The position numbers and the translations under genes are program-made. Below, in pieces: positions 34,882 to 44,999 of a stretch of DNA of 59,606 nt. The notes under the pieces are model-generated. The model saw only the letters and a list, made by a program, of their open reading frames with translations. It was not told the DNA's origin and did not search any database. Origin of the DNA: an uncultured Chlorobiaceae bacterium (GTDB lineage Bacteria; Bacteroidota; Chlorobiia; Chlorobiales; Chlorobiaceae); contig CAIRXW010000057.1 in NCBI GenBank assembly GCA_903882665.1, forward strand, positions 1 through 59,606, given 5' to 3'. Numbering within the stretch: the stretch's first letter is position 1; the number at the start of each line of letters is the position of its first letter.

Positions 34882-35769
34882 TTACAGCCCGTTGATACGC
34901 TGGAATGACTGAAGCGTGTTTTTCAGGAGCATGGCGATGGTCATGGGGCCGACTCCTCCTGGTACCGGGGTCATGGCTGAGGCAACGGCTGACACGGCGT
35001 CGAAATCCACATCGCCAACCAGACGGTAGCCGCTTTTTGTGGATGCATCCTCGATACGGTTTATGCCGACGTCAATGACTACAGCACCAGGCTTTACCAT
35101 ATCGGCAGTAATGAATCCCGCCTTGCCGATTGCCGCGATGAGAATGTCGGCCTGTTGGGTGTAGAAGGGGATGTTTTTGGTTGCGGAGTGGCAGATGGTG
35201 ACGGTGCAGTTGGTGGCGTCAAGCTTCTGCAGCATCAGGTTGGCCATTGGTTTGCCGACAATGTTGCTGCGTCCGACCACGACACAGTGTTTGCCCCGGG
35301 TTTCGATGTTGTAGCGTCCGAGCAGCTCAAGAATACCGTAAGGGGTGCAACTGACAAAACATTTGTCGAGGTGGCCCATAACCAGACGCCCAAGGTTTTC
35401 GGGATGAAATCCGTCAACATCCTTTGATGGATCGATGGCAAGCGTGACGGCAAATTCATCAATCTGCTTCGGAAGCGGCTGCTGGACAAGGATGCCGTGG
35501 ACTGCCGGGTCGTTGTTCAGTTCGTGAATGGTATCAATCAGGTGCTTCTCGGTGGTGTCGGCGGCCATTTCAATCACGGTGGAAATCATGCCGATCTCTT
35601 TGCATGTTTTGGCTTTATTGCGTACATAAACCTGCGATGCCGGGTCGTGGCCGACAATGATAACCGTCAGGCCGGGGAGCTTGCCTGTGATGGCCTGGCA
35701 GCTTTCGACGCTGGCTTTCAGTTCGTTTTTCAGGTCGAGAGAGACCTTTTTTCCGTCGATAATGAGCAT
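34882..35769 (-). CDS. folD: Methylenetetrahydrofolate dehydrogenase/cyclohydrolase
   Basis: A bifunctional enzyme of one-carbon metabolism, 295 residues, interconverting 5,10-methylene- and 10-formyl-tetrahydrofolate. The signatures YVRNKAKTCKEIGM, VQQPLPKQID and the NADP-binding VVGRSNIVGKPMANLM are clear, as is PVPGGVGPMT near the C-terminus. It is upstream of radA on the minus strand with a 6-base gap. Confidence 0.96.
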   Translation of the reverse strand: MLIIDGKKVSLDLKNELKASVESCQAITGKLPGLTVIIVGHDPASQVYVRNKAKTCKEIGMISTVIEMAADTTEKHLIDTIHELNNDPAVHGILVQQPLPKQIDEFAVTLAIDPSKDVDGFHPENLGRLVMGHLDKCFVSCTPYGILELLGRYNIETRGKHCVVVGRSNIVGKPMANLMLQKLDATNCTVTICHSATKNIPFYTQQADILIAAIGKAGFITADMVKPGAVVIDVGINRIEDASTKSGYRLVGDVDFDAVSAVASAMTPVPGGVGPMTIAMLLKNTLQSFQRINGL

Positions 35770-35956
35770 GGTGATAGGGCTTTGTTGTGTATGTTCCTCT
35801 CCGGGATAATCTCGAGGCTCTCAAGGGAGAGCTGCATATAGCTATGAAAAATTCATCGAAGCAGCAAATATGAAACGCGATGAGTTGGCCGGAAGCCATT
35901 TTTTTGTGGCGGGGGAGTGGGGAGAGGGTAAAATTTTATTTTGAGGACGGTCTGTT

Positions 35957-36535
35957 ATGTCGCTGGTTTCCATAGGTGATGTTCTTGTTGACAAGGAGGT
36001 TCTGAACGCTTTTTTTTCTTGCGATCTTCATGAGTGCAGGGGAAAGTGCTGCATAGAGGGGGAGCTTGGGGCTCCATTATCTGACGCGGAGGCTCTTCAA
36101 CTTCGAGAGCTGCCGGAGGAGCTGCTGAGGATGCTTCCGGAAAAAGGGTTGCGTCATCTCCGGCGTCACGGCCCTGTTGATATCTATCAGGGAGTTCAGT
36201 ATACGAGAACGGTTGAGAACGAGGAGTGTGTTTTTACCTTGATTCGCGACGGAATAACTTTCTGCGCCATTGAGATTGCCTGTCGCGAGGGCATCATCAG
36301 TTTCGACAAGCCTCTCTCCTGCCGATTGTTTCCAATAAGGGTAAGAAAAAAGTTTGGTTTGCCTTATCTTGTCTATGAGCAGCACTCTATGTGTCGCTCT
36401 GCCCGAAAGGCAGGGTGGGAGTGCAAGGTACAACTTATTGATTATGTGCATCTTGCTCTTGAGTCGCTTTATGGTGGCGACTGGATGGTGAGCTTGAAGG
36501 CATTTGTCGATTCTTCCTTCCGGCGTCATGGTTGA
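35957..36535 (+). CDS. DUF3109 family cysteine-rich protein
   Basis: 192 residues. Conserved cysteines occur as CDLHECRGKCC near the N-terminus, CAIEIAC in the middle, and later SCRLFPIR and CRSARKAGWEC. This is the pattern of the DUF3109/YkgJ-like families proposed to bind zinc or an iron-sulfur cluster. It overlaps the rpoN start by 8 bases, so the pair is translationally coupled. Confidence 0.82.
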   Translation: MSLVSIGDVLVDKEVLNAFFSCDLHECRGKCCIEGELGAPLSDAEALQLRELPEELLRMLPEKGLRHLRRHGPVDIYQGVQYTRTVENEECVFTLIRDGITFCAIEIACREGIISFDKPLSCRLFPIRVRKKFGLPYLVYEQHSMCRSARKAGWECKVQLIDYVHLALESLYGGDWMVSLKAFVDSSFRRHG

Positions 36536-37979
36536 AATCAAGCTTCAACAGCGGCAATCATTACAGCTTTCTGCACAGCAGATTTTAAGCAGTCAGCTTC
36601 TTCAGCTTCCAATGCTCAACCTTGAACAGCGGATTTATGAGGAGTTGCAGGAAAATCCGCTGCTTGAACTGGTTGATGAGCGTAAGGATAGCGCCGGTGA
36701 TGTGGCTGTGGAGAACGAGCGGGCGGATGGTGATGATATGTTTGATGCGGTTGAGCGGTTCAGTAAAAGTTCTCTTAAAGAGCGCTCTGACCCGCCCCTT
36801 TCCGGAGAATATTCTGAAGGAAGGCTGAACTTTTCCAATGAAAGCGGCCCGAAGGAGAGGTTTTTTCAGGCGGTTCAGCATGACAGTTTTCATGATACGC
36901 TGCTGCGCCAGCTCACCCTGCATGAAGGTGTCGGGGAGCGGGAGGTGATGATTGCCATAGAGATTCTTGGTAATCTTGATGGCGACGGTTACTTTACTGA
37001 ACGCGCTGATGTGATTGTTGACAGTCTGCTTCTTGGGGGGGTTGAGGTCAGCGAAGAAGAGGTGGCGGGAGTTTTGCGCAAGATTCAGTTTCTTGATCCT
37101 CCGGGTGTTGCCGTCAGGGATCTGCGAGAACGTTTTCTTGTGCAACTGCAGGTTGGTGCCGGGCGCCCGGAATCGAAAAGTTTTGAGGTTGCACGCAGGA
37201 TTCTTCGTGACCATTTCGATGACTTTCTGCACCGCCGCTTTGAACTCTTGATCAAAAAGCTTGCCGTGTCGAGGGAGAGTGTTGAGGAGGCTGTTTCGGC
37301 CATTATCCGTCTTGATCCCCATCCCGGAATTTTTCAGGATGAGGGTGGATACTATATCACGCCTGACTTTGTGGTAAGCTACGAAAACGGAGAGCTGACA
37401 GCGGTGCTTAACGACCGAAGCGCGCTTTCTGTCAAGGTTACTGACCGCTATGGGGAGCTGTTGAAAAACAGGAAAGGGCCAAAAGAGGAAAAGAGGTTTA
37501 TACGGCAGAATATTCAGCGCGCAAATGAGTTTATGAGTGCCATTGAAACCCGGCGCCAGACACTGCTGAAGGTGATTGAGGCCCTGATGAAACGCCAGTA
37601 TGCCTTTTTTGTTTCCGGCCCGGAGCGAGTGGTGCCGCTCGGCATGAAGACGATTGCGGCTGATACCGGTCTCAATATTTCGACCATCAGCCGGGCAGTC
37701 AATGGTAAATATGTGCAGACCAGTTTCGGCGTTTTTGAGCTGAAATATTTTTTCAGCACAGGGCTCTCTACGGGCGAGGGTGACGATCTGTCGAGCAAGG
37801 TTATCCGCCAGGAGATTGCCGGGCGGATCCACCAGGAGGATCCTCTTTCTCCCCTGAGTGATGAGATGTTGGCAGAGATGCTGATGAAAAAAGGGGTGCA
37901 TATTGCCCGAAGAACGGTTGCAAAATATCGTGAACAAATGCAGATTCCAGTTGCAAGATTAAGAAAAAAAATATTTTGA
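36528..37979 (+). CDS. rpoN: RNA polymerase sigma-54 factor
   Basis: About 483 residues from the ATG at 36528. The glutamine- and leucine-rich region I (LQQRQSLQLSAQQ) interacts with activators, an acidic region II follows, and the helix-turn-helix lies in NISTISRAVNGKYVQ. The RpoN box ARRTVAKYRE near the C-terminus recognises the -24 element. The more upstream ATG at 36504 lies inside the previous gene and before the conserved region. No bona fide -24/-12 promoter was found in the window. Confidence 0.97.
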   Translation: MVEIKLQQRQSLQLSAQQILSSQLLQLPMLNLEQRIYEELQENPLLELVDERKDSAGDVAVENERADGDDMFDAVERFSKSSLKERSDPPLSGEYSEGRLNFSNESGPKERFFQAVQHDSFHDTLLRQLTLHEGVGEREVMIAIEILGNLDGDGYFTERADVIVDSLLLGGVEVSEEEVAGVLRKIQFLDPPGVAVRDLRERFLVQLQVGAGRPESKSFEVARRILRDHFDDFLHRRFELLIKKLAVSRESVEEAVSAIIRLDPHPGIFQDEGGYYITPDFVVSYENGELTAVLNDRSALSVKVTDRYGELLKNRKGPKEEKRFIRQNIQRANEFMSAIETRRQTLLKVIEALMKRQYAFFVSGPERVVPLGMKTIAADTGLNISTISRAVNGKYVQTSFGVFELKYFFSTGLSTGEGDDLSSKVIRQEIAGRIHQEDPLSPLSDEMLAEMLMKKGVHIARRTVAKYREQMQIPVARLRKKIF

Positions 37980-37982
37980 TTG

Positions 37983-38531
37983 ATGAAGAATAACCAGAGA
38001 CCAGTGATTCGTTCAACGACGGTTATCGGTGTTATCAGGGACGGCAAGGCTGCGCTTGGAAGCGATGGGCAGATGACACTCGGAAATACGGTCATCAAGC
38101 ATTCTACGCGAAAGATCAGGCGGTTGTATCACGGGAAACTTGTTGCCGGTTTTGCGGGGGCAACGGCGGATGCCGTGACTCTGCTTGACCGTTTTGAGGA
38201 GAAGCTTGAGGCCTACAATGGAAAGCTTGACCGTGCAGCGGTTGAACTCGCCCGTGACTGGAGAACGGACAAGTATCTCCGTCGTCTTGAGGCGATGCTG
38301 GCCATTGTCAGTAACGACAAGGCGCTGATTATCTCCGGAACCGGTGATGTGATTGAGCCGGAGGATGGCATTGTCGCCATCGGCAGCGGCAGTATGTATG
38401 CTCTCGCCGCAGCCCGTTCGCTCATGAAACATTCAGCTCTCCAGGCAAAGGATATGGTGCTTGAGAGTTTGAAGATAGCAGCCGATATCTGTATTTATAC
38501 GAACGATCATATTATTGTTGAAGAGGTCTGA
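37983..38531 (+). CDS. hslV: ATP-dependent protease subunit HslV
   Basis: The proteolytic, proteasome-beta-like subunit of HslUV, 182 residues. The nucleophile is the threonine of [10 protein letters not shown] after a short N-terminal stretch (about 11 residues) that must be removed, longer than the single Met in E. coli. GSDGQMTLG and GFAGATADA are family blocks. The ATG at 37983 is preferred over the TTG at 37980. It starts 3 bases after the rpoN stop, and hslU follows. Confidence 0.96.
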   Translation: MKNNQRPVIRSTTVIGVIRDGKAALGSDGQMTLGNTVIKHSTRKIRRLYHGKLVAGFAGATADAVTLLDRFEEKLEAYNGKLDRAAVELARDWRTDKYLRRLEAMLAIVSNDKALIISGTGDVIEPEDGIVAIGSGSMYALAAARSLMKHSALQAKDMVLESLKIAADICIYTNDHIIVEEV

Positions 38532-38601
38532 GTGACCGGGCGATGTCGTGCCGTCAGTGTTGACGAACGGAAGCTTCTTTTTGAAATCTACAATTCATTG
38601 C

Positions 38602-40092
38602 ATGGAAACGACTATGAACAGTGAGGGAAATGCAGTTGCATTGCCCGAAGCAAGGAGCGGAAAAACAAGTTCCATTGCGACCAGCAATTTGACGCCAAAC
38701 CAGATTGTCTCGCTCCTTGACAAGTATATTATTGGCCAGAAGGATGCAAAAAAATCTGTTGCCATTGCCTTGCGCAACAGGCTTCGCCGTCAGCATGTGA
38801 GTGATGATCTCCGCGACGAGATCATGCCCAACAATATTATCATGATCGGGCCGACAGGTGTTGGAAAAACCGAAATCGCCCGCAGGCTTGCCAAACTTGC
38901 CAGAGCCCCCTTTGTCAAGGTTGAGGCATCGAAATTTACTGAAGTGGGATATGTTGGCCGCGATGTGGAGTCGATGATCCGTGATCTTGTCGATCAGTCT
39001 GTAGCTATGGTAAGAAGCGAAAAGTCGGAAGAGGTTCTTGAAAAGGCGGTACTGCTGGTCGAGGAGCGTCTCCTCGACATTCTTCTTCCTCCTGTTGCCT
39101 CTTCACGCAATGCGGAGGATGATGACGAGGCCTCTGGTGAAGAGGGTGCGCTGGAGTCGCGATCAACTGAAGAGCACGACAAGTCGCTTGAGGTCAACCG
39201 CCGAAGCCGCAAGAAAATGCTGGAACGTCTTCGCAACGGAAAACTTGAGGATCGCCAGATTGAAATGGATCTCTCCAGCGATACTCCCGGCGGAATGATG
39301 CAGGTTTTCGGACCTCTCGGACAGATGGAGGAGATCGGCGGGATTATGCAGGATCTCATGAGCGGACTGCCCCGTAAACGCAAAAAAAGAAGGGTATCAA
39401 TTGCTGAAGCCCGCAAGTTTCTTGAGCAGGAAGAGGTGCAGAAGCTCATCGACATGGATAGTGTTATCAAGGAGGCTATCAACAAGGTAGAGCAGTCAGG
39501 CATAGTCTTCATTGATGAAATTGATAAAATTGCCTCACCATCTTCAGGCTCGGGCGGCAAGGGGCCGGATGTAAGCCGGGAGGGCGTGCAGCGCGATCTG
39601 CTGCCGATTGTCGAGGGCTCCAATGTTGCGACCAAACATGGCATGGTGAAGACCGATCATGTGCTCTTTATTGCTTCCGGCGCCTTTCATGTTGCCAAAC
39701 CCTCAGACCTGATTCCGGAGCTGCAGGGCCGCTTTCCGATCCGCGTTGAGCTCAAAAGCCTGACGGAAGAGGACTTTTACCTCATTCTCACGCAGCCGGA
39801 GAACGCTCTCATCAAGCAGTATTCAGCGCTTCTTGCTACGGAGGGAGTTGATTTGACCTTCAGTGACGGCGCCATTCGCGAGATTGCGAGAATTGCAGCA
39901 AGGGTCAATGAGAGTGTTGAAAATATCGGGGCAAGGCGGTTGCATACCATCATGACCAATCTTCTTGAGGAGTTGATGTTCAATATTCCTGAAAATTTCT
40001 CTGACGAGCATGTTGAAATTGATGAGTTGATGGTGAAGGAGAAGCTGAACCATGTGGTTGCAGACCGCGATCTCAGCCAGTACATCCTGTAA
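38602..40092 (+). CDS. hslU: ATP-dependent protease ATPase subunit HslU
   Basis: The AAA+ unfoldase partner of HslV, about 496 residues. Walker A is GPTGVGKTE, Walker [11 protein letters not shown], and the C-terminus DLSQYIL is the tail that docks into HslV. The intermediate I-domain carries an extra acidic stretch ([10 protein letters not shown]). Starts at 38602 or 38614 are both possible; GGAAA before 38614 makes that one attractive. It is co-transcribed with hslV. Confidence 0.95.
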   Translation: METTMNSEGNAVALPEARSGKTSSIATSNLTPNQIVSLLDKYIIGQKDAKKSVAIALRNRLRRQHVSDDLRDEIMPNNIIMIGPTGVGKTEIARRLAKLARAPFVKVEASKFTEVGYVGRDVESMIRDLVDQSVAMVRSEKSEEVLEKAVLLVEERLLDILLPPVASSRNAEDDDEASGEEGALESRSTEEHDKSLEVNRRSRKKMLERLRNGKLEDRQIEMDLSSDTPGGMMQVFGPLGQMEEIGGIMQDLMSGLPRKRKKRRVSIAEARKFLEQEEVQKLIDMDSVIKEAINKVEQSGIVFIDEIDKIASPSSGSGGKGPDVSREGVQRDLLPIVEGSNVATKHGMVKTDHVLFIASGAFHVAKPSDLIPELQGRFPIRVELKSLTEEDFYLILTQPENALIKQYSALLATEGVDLTFSDGAIREIARIAARVNESVENIGARRLHTIMTNLLEELMFNIPENFSDEHVEIDELMVKEKLNHVVADRDLSQYIL

Positions 40093-40117
40093 GCACTTTT
40101 TTGTTAATTTTTGACCG

Positions 40118-40142
40118 AGCCAGCCCTTTTGCCGGGCTGGCT
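40118..40142 (+). terminator. Hairpin after hslU
   Basis: AGCCAGCCC (40118-40126) pairs perfectly with GGGCTGGCT (40134-40142) around TTTTGCC. It lies 26 bases after the hslU stop and directly before aroQ. Without a T-run it may only attenuate read-through. Confidence 0.6.
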
Positions 40143-40151
40143 TCAACAATC

Positions 40152-40607
40152 ATGATCAGCGCGATGACGATACTTGTTCTCAACGGACCAAACCTCTCCC
40201 GGCTTGGAAAACGCGAGCCGGAGGTCTATGGTCGTCAGACCCTTGACGATATCAACCGTGAACTGACGGAAAGTTTTCCGGAGATCTCTTTTGAATTTTT
40301 CCAGACGGAATATGAGGGAAAGTTGCTTGAAAAACTTTTTGAGTGTGAAGATCAGGGCGGTTTTCAGGGAGTTGTGCTGAATGCGGGGGCGCTGACTCAT
40401 TATTCCATAGCCCTGCGTGATGCCATCAGTGCGGTGACCATCCCGGTTGTGGAGGTACATCTCTCAAACATCTATGCCCGCGAAGAGTTTCGCCGCCATT
40501 CCGTGATTTCCGAAGTATGCGTTGGCGTTATCAGCGGCTTTGGAGCCAACAGTTACCATCTCGGCGTCAGGGCTCTTCTTGCTCGTGTTTCACTTGAACC
40601 AGATTGA
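40152..40607 (+). CDS. aroQ: 3-dehydroquinate dehydratase, type II
   Basis: The third step of the shikimate pathway, about 151 residues. [19 protein letters not shown] carries the catalytic Arg and Tyr of the lid loop. [15 protein letters not shown] and [17 protein letters not shown] carry the remaining active-site residues including His. The ATG at 40152 is chosen; the ATG at 40164 (MTILVLNG) is also possible. The 3' end overlaps the convergent DoxX gene by 18 bases. Confidence 0.94.
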   Translation: MISAMTILVLNGPNLSRLGKREPEVYGRQTLDDINRELTESFPEISFEFFQTEYEGKLLEKLFECEDQGGFQGVVLNAGALTHYSIALRDAISAVTIPVVEVHLSNIYAREEFRRHSVISEVCVGVISGFGANSYHLGVRALLARVSLEPD

Positions 40608-41066
40608 ATTCGGGTATTTCCCATTGAGTTGTTTGTCGAGCCCGAGCCAGTGGCCTGATGGAAAGAGCATCATCATAATGGCAAAGAGCATAAAGGGAGG
40701 AAGCGAAAGGTTGTAGTAGCCGCCGGCAGCAAAATTCAGCACCATGAAGAGAGCAAAAGCGGCATTTGCCCTGACCGCAAAGCCGAAAACGAGGCCGATG
40801 CCGATGATGAGTTCACCCACTGTCACAATCCACGCGATCGGGTATGCCAGGGGTATGGCAAACTGCTCGAGATAGATGGCCTGGAAGGAGCCTGCGGGAA
40901 GTTCACCAAGCCGTTTGATGAAAAATTCCCGCATCAGGTCACTCCAGAGCCACCCCTTTACCAGCTTATGCCAGAATCCGTAGAGAAAGAATGCGGCAAA
41001 GAGATAGCGTCCGACAAGAAAAAGGGTAATACCTATAATTTTGACCGGATGTTTTTTCATCGCCAT
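40590..41066 (-). CDS. DoxX-like membrane protein
   Basis: 158 residues with four hydrophobic segments. [16 protein letters not shown] and the N-terminal [18 protein letters not shown] match the DoxX/SURF4-like family, related to the small subunit of thiosulfate:quinone oxidoreductase. In a sulfur-oxidising phototroph a quinone-linked role is possible but is not shown here. It is encoded 5 bases after purB on the same strand. Confidence 0.78.
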   Translation of the reverse strand: MAMKKHPVKIIGITLFLVGRYLFAAFFLYGFWHKLVKGWLWSDLMREFFIKRLGELPAGSFQAIYLEQFAIPLAYPIAWIVTVGELIIGIGLVFGFAVRANAAFALFMVLNFAAGGYYNLSLPPFMLFAIMMMLFPSGHWLGLDKQLNGKYPNSIWFK

Positions 41067-41071
41067 TATCG

Positions 41072-42376
41072 TTACAGTCCGTTGCGTTCAAAGATGATAT
41101 CGACACTGCTCTTCAGTTTTTTCAGTATGTTTTCGGAGCTGAAAAACTCGGCAATCTCCTGCGGGTTGATGTGTTTCAGCAACTCTTCATCTTTCAGCAC
41201 CAGGTCGCGCAGGTGCACTTTGGTTGACCAGCTCTCCATGGCGTTGCGCTGAACCAGGCGGTAGGCCTCTTCACGGGTCAATCCTCTGGCCGTAAGGGCA
41301 AGAAGGATGGTTTGTGAGGTGGTCAGGCCGTAAGATGAATTGAAGTTTTCCTCCATTCTCTCGGGATAGACAAGCAGCGTATCGACTGCGTCGCTGAAGG
41401 TGCGCAGCATGTAGCAGAGCGCGGTGGTCGAGTCGGGCATGATGATGCGCTCAACCGATGAGTGGGAAATGTCGCGCTCATGCCAGAGTGCGACGTTTTC
41501 CATGGCCGCCAGGGAGTTCGAGCGAACCACGCGGGCAAGGCCGGTAAGGCGCTCGAAGGTGATCGGGTTGCGCTTGTGGGGCATGGCAGAGCTGCCTTTC
41601 TGTCCCTTGCTGAAAAACTCTTCAGCTTCACGCACCTCCGTACGCTGCAGGTGGCGCAGCTCAACGGAGAATTTTTCGATAGAGGAGGCGATGATGGCCA
41701 GTGTTGTGGCAAATTCAGCGTGGCGGTCGCGCTGGAGAATCTGTGTCGATATGGAAGAGGGCTCAAGACCGAGTTTGCGGCATACCGCAGCCTCGATATC
41801 GGGCGAAAGGTGCTGATAGGTACCAACCGCTCCGGAGATTTTACCAACAGAGATGACGGCAACAGCCTTTTTCATACGGTCGAGGTTTCTGAGCATCTCC
41901 TGGTGCCACAAGAGCAGTTTAAGGCCGAAGGTGGTTGGTTCGGCATGAATGCCGTGGGTTCGGCCCATCTCAAGGGTGTATTTAAACTCTACCGCCCTTT
42001 TTGCAAGAACCTCCACCAGTTGCTCAATATCGGCGACAAGGATTTTTCCGGCATCGCGCATCTGCATGGCAAGAGAGGTATCAACGACATCCGAGGAGGT
42101 GAGCCCTTCGTGGATGTAGCGGGAATCGGGGCCGACATGGTTGGCAACGTTGGTCAAAAAGGCAATGACATCGTGTTTTGTCTCTTTCTCGATCTCAAGA
42201 ATTTCATCGACATTGAATGCGGCTTTCTGCCGGATGGTCACAAGGGCCTCTTCGGGGACAAGGCCAGCCTCCATGCGTGCCTCAACAGCGGCAATTTCAA
42301 GCTGCAACCAGCGTTCAAATTTTGCATCATCTGTCCAGATGGCCGAAATATCTTTGGGTGAATAACGTGGTATCAC
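41072..42376 (-). CDS. purB: Adenylosuccinate lyase
   Basis: A 434-residue lyase acting twice in purine synthesis (SAICAR to AICAR and adenylosuccinate to AMP). The family signature [11 protein letters not shown], with its mobile catalytic loop, is intact. [12 protein letters not shown] holds the catalytic histidine and SSDVVDTS the substrate-binding segment. It is of normal length. Confidence 0.97.
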   Translation of the reverse strand: MIPRYSPKDISAIWTDDAKFERWLQLEIAAVEARMEAGLVPEEALVTIRQKAAFNVDEILEIEKETKHDVIAFLTNVANHVGPDSRYIHEGLTSSDVVDTSLAMQMRDAGKILVADIEQLVEVLAKRAVEFKYTLEMGRTHGIHAEPTTFGLKLLLWHQEMLRNLDRMKKAVAVISVGKISGAVGTYQHLSPDIEAAVCRKLGLEPSSISTQILQRDRHAEFATTLAIIASSIEKFSVELRHLQRTEVREAEEFFSKGQKGSSAMPHKRNPITFERLTGLARVVRSNSLAAMENVALWHERDISHSSVERIIMPDSTTALCYMLRTFSDAVDTLLVYPERMEENFNSSYGLTTSQTILLALTARGLTREEAYRLVQRNAMESWSTKVHLRDLVLKDEELLKHINPQEIAEFFSSENILKKLKSSVDIIFERNGL

Positions 42377-42468
42377 TGGTTGGGTTCAGGTTTAGTGTTG
42401 TTGTCGTAACGTCAGTCAATATAGTGACCGGAACCATGAAAAACCATACTTCCGGAAAAGAGTCCCGC

Positions 42469-43935
42469 TTATTGTTCTCCGCTTCCTTTTGTTTCGTCAC
42501 TCATTTCCCGGTATATCTGGCGGATATAGTCGAGAGCAGCATCGCGGTCGTAGGGGACGAGGCCGTCAATGACCGCATTTTCCATCCTTTTTTTGATTAT
42601 TCCCACCATTTTTCCCTCTTTCAGGCCGAGCGTTGCCATGATATCCTCGCCGCTCAGAGGGGGGCGCCATTTGGCGAGCTGGTCTTTTTCGCCAACCTCA
42701 GCGATTTTTTCTTCCACATGGTTGAAGTTGCTCATGATGCGCGAAACCTTTTTCGGATTTTTGCTGGTAACGTCGGCCCGGCAAAGGTTCATCAGATCCT
42801 GAAGATCCTCTCCGGCATCAAACATGAGTCGCCGGATGGCCGAATCCGAAATCTCCTCTTTTGAGAGGGGGATCGGGCGGTGATGAAGGCGTACTATTTT
42901 CTGGACGTAGTCGAGCGGGTCGAGCGGCCAGCGCATTTGGCGGAATATTTTGGCGACGATTCTCACACCAATGGCATCGTGACCATGAAATGTCCATCCG
43001 GTTGATTTGCTGAACCGCTTTGTAGCAGGCTTGGCAATATCGTGCAGCAGCGCCGCCATTCTGAGCCAGAGGTTTTCGGAGTGCAGAGCAAGATTGTCGA
43101 TAACCTGAAAGGTATGGAAGAGGGTGTCCTTGTGCCCCAGTCCGTCAACCTGTTCAATGCCGGCCATGGCGGCAACTTCCGGCATGATCTCCTTCAGTAC
43201 GCCGGTTTCATGCAGAATAATCAGCCCTTTCGACGGTCTGGGGGAGAGCATGATTTTGAACAATTCCTGGCTCACTCTCTCTATCGAAACAATCCCGATT
43301 CTTTCGTGCATGGCCGCCATTGCCTCAATAACTTCGGGGAGCAGGGTGAAATCGAGCTGGGCAGCAAAGCGTGCGGCCCTCATCATGCGCAACGGGTCAT
43401 CCGAGAAGGTCTGCATGGGGTCAAGCGGTGTTCTCAGGATGCGTGCACGGAGATCCTCCATCCCGTGAAAATGGTCGATGATCTGGTTTCGCCCTTCGCT
43501 GTTGAGTACAAGGGCAAGCGAATTGATGGTGAAATCCCGTCGCGAAAGATCGTCGTCGAGTGTCCCGATAAGGGTTACCGGTTTTCTTGAATCGTTGTTG
43601 TACGACTCTTTGCGGGCGCCGACAAGTTCAACCTTAAACGTCCTCATTGAGTCTGAAAGCTCAAGCTGTGCGGTGCGGAAACGCTCAAAAAGGACGAAAT
43701 TCCGGCCGTGGAGTTCGTCGAATACTGCTTTGGCAAAAGGGACGGGATCGCCGATGACCATGATATCGATATCGGTACAGGGCCTTTGCATAATCATGTC
43801 GCGGACATAGCCACCGACAAGGAAGCAACTGATGCCGTTTTTATCAGCCAGGTCGCCGATTCGGTAGAGGAGCTCCGGGATGGATGCTTGTGGAAGTGTT
43901 GTCATTACCTGTTTGGCGGTGCATTTGTCAGTCAT
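42469..43935 (-). CDS. CCA-adding enzyme / poly(A) polymerase family protein with HD domain
   Basis: 488 residues. The class II nucleotidyltransferase head has GGYVRDMIMQRPCTDIDIMVIG, in which the two Asp bind metal, and RRDFTINSLAL. The nucleotide-binding neck has DPLRMMRAARFAA. The C-terminal HD domain has LLHDIAKP with HGHD and later RLHHRP. It could add the tRNA CCA end or be a specialised A- or CC-adding enzyme; these cannot be separated by eye. Its start overlaps the preceding oxidoreductase stop by 4 bases (ATGA). Confidence 0.92.
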   Translation of the reverse strand: MTDKCTAKQVMTTLPQASIPELLYRIGDLADKNGISCFLVGGYVRDMIMQRPCTDIDIMVIGDPVPFAKAVFDELHGRNFVLFERFRTAQLELSDSMRTFKVELVGARKESYNNDSRKPVTLIGTLDDDLSRRDFTINSLALVLNSEGRNQIIDHFHGMEDLRARILRTPLDPMQTFSDDPLRMMRAARFAAQLDFTLLPEVIEAMAAMHERIGIVSIERVSQELFKIMLSPRPSKGLIILHETGVLKEIMPEVAAMAGIEQVDGLGHKDTLFHTFQVIDNLALHSENLWLRMAALLHDIAKPATKRFSKSTGWTFHGHDAIGVRIVAKIFRQMRWPLDPLDYVQKIVRLHHRPIPLSKEEISDSAIRRLMFDAGEDLQDLMNLCRADVTSKNPKKVSRIMSNFNHVEEKIAEVGEKDQLAKWRPPLSGEDIMATLGLKEGKMVGIIKKRMENAVIDGLVPYDRDAALDYIRQIYREMSDETKGSGEQ

Positions 43936-44965
43936 TCAAGTAAGGCTGCATTGGCGGCAATTTCCTCCGCAATTTTGCCTGCAACCATAATGGCCCGGCG
44001 TCCATCGGAAGAGCTGACAGTTGCCGGAGTGTTGTTTCTGACGGTATTGATAAAATGTTCGAGTTCGTCACGCAACGCATTTATTTTTGGAACTTCCGGG
44101 TTAATATGGTCAAGAACCATCCCCTGCATGGTCTCGTGAATTTCTCCGAACTGTTCAAGTATTTTACGTGCAGCAAAGGATTTGAGCGGATTTTTTGAAG
44201 AAGCTTCACCCTGTTTGACGAGCTTGAAAACTTCTGATTTGCCCGTTGCAAAGTCGAGCGAAGCATAGCTTTTCGGGTTATCGCAAAAAAACGGAGCTTT
44301 CGCATCTTGATACGGCTCAGCCTGCTTGCCGTGACATTTGCGGTTGCACCGTTTACAAAATCGATTCTGGCGGTCGCCATGTCGAGTTCATTTGAGAATA
44401 CCTTGACTCCCGAAGCCGAGATATGCTTTATTTCGGAGGGTATAAGGGAGAGAACCAGATCGATATCGTGAATCATGAGGTCAAGCACTACGGAAACATC
44501 GGTAACCCGACGTGAAAAACCGCTCAGTCGTTCGGCCTGGATATATAACGGTCGTCCGATATGGGCCTCAACAGCTCGCAGTGCCGGATTGAAGCGTTCA
44601 ATATGGCCAACCTGGATATGCACCCGGTTTTTTGCTTCGAGTCGTATCAGCTCATCGGCCTCTTCAACCGTTGTGGTTATCGGTTTTTCAATAAAGAGGT
44701 GCAGCCCCTCGCCGAGCAGGATACGCGCTATTTCGTAGTGTGAGCTTGTCGTGGTTGCAATAATGGCGGCATCGCACGACTTTGCAAGAACTTCAAGCGA
44801 GCTGAAGCTGGCGACACGGTATTTTGCGGCCATCTCTTCGGCCCTGTGGCTGTCGAGATCAAAGACTCCTGCGCAATGCAGATCACGGCAATCCTGCGCG
44901 ATTTCCGTAAGGAGCTTTGTATGAAACTCTCCAAGCTTGCCAACTCCGATAACGCCAATATTCAT
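43932..44965 (-). pseudogene. Gfo/Idh/MocA family oxidoreductase with a frameshift
   Basis: The N-terminal Rossmann domain starts MNIGVIGVGKLGEFHTKLL and includes the family motif LFIEKPITTT; the ATG at 44965 has AGGA upstream. Near 44285-44291 a run of seven Ts on the coding strand shifts the frame. With one extra T, reading continues as FFCDNPKSYASLDFATGKSE and joins cleanly to the C-terminal part (QGMVLDHINPEVP and onward) ending at 43932. So a single-base deletion, or a sequencing error in the homopolymer, breaks an otherwise intact gene of about 344 codons. Its stop overlaps the next gene by ATGA, which suggests the function was present until recently. Confidence 0.88.
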
Positions 44966-44999
44966 AGAGTTTCCTGTCTGTAGTGATAACGAGTCTCGA

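Noticed and set aside
36585-37937. Long minus-strand frame of 450 codons opposite rpoN
   Set aside because: It mirrors the codon structure of rpoN, has no recognisable motifs, and the plus strand encodes a clear sigma-54.
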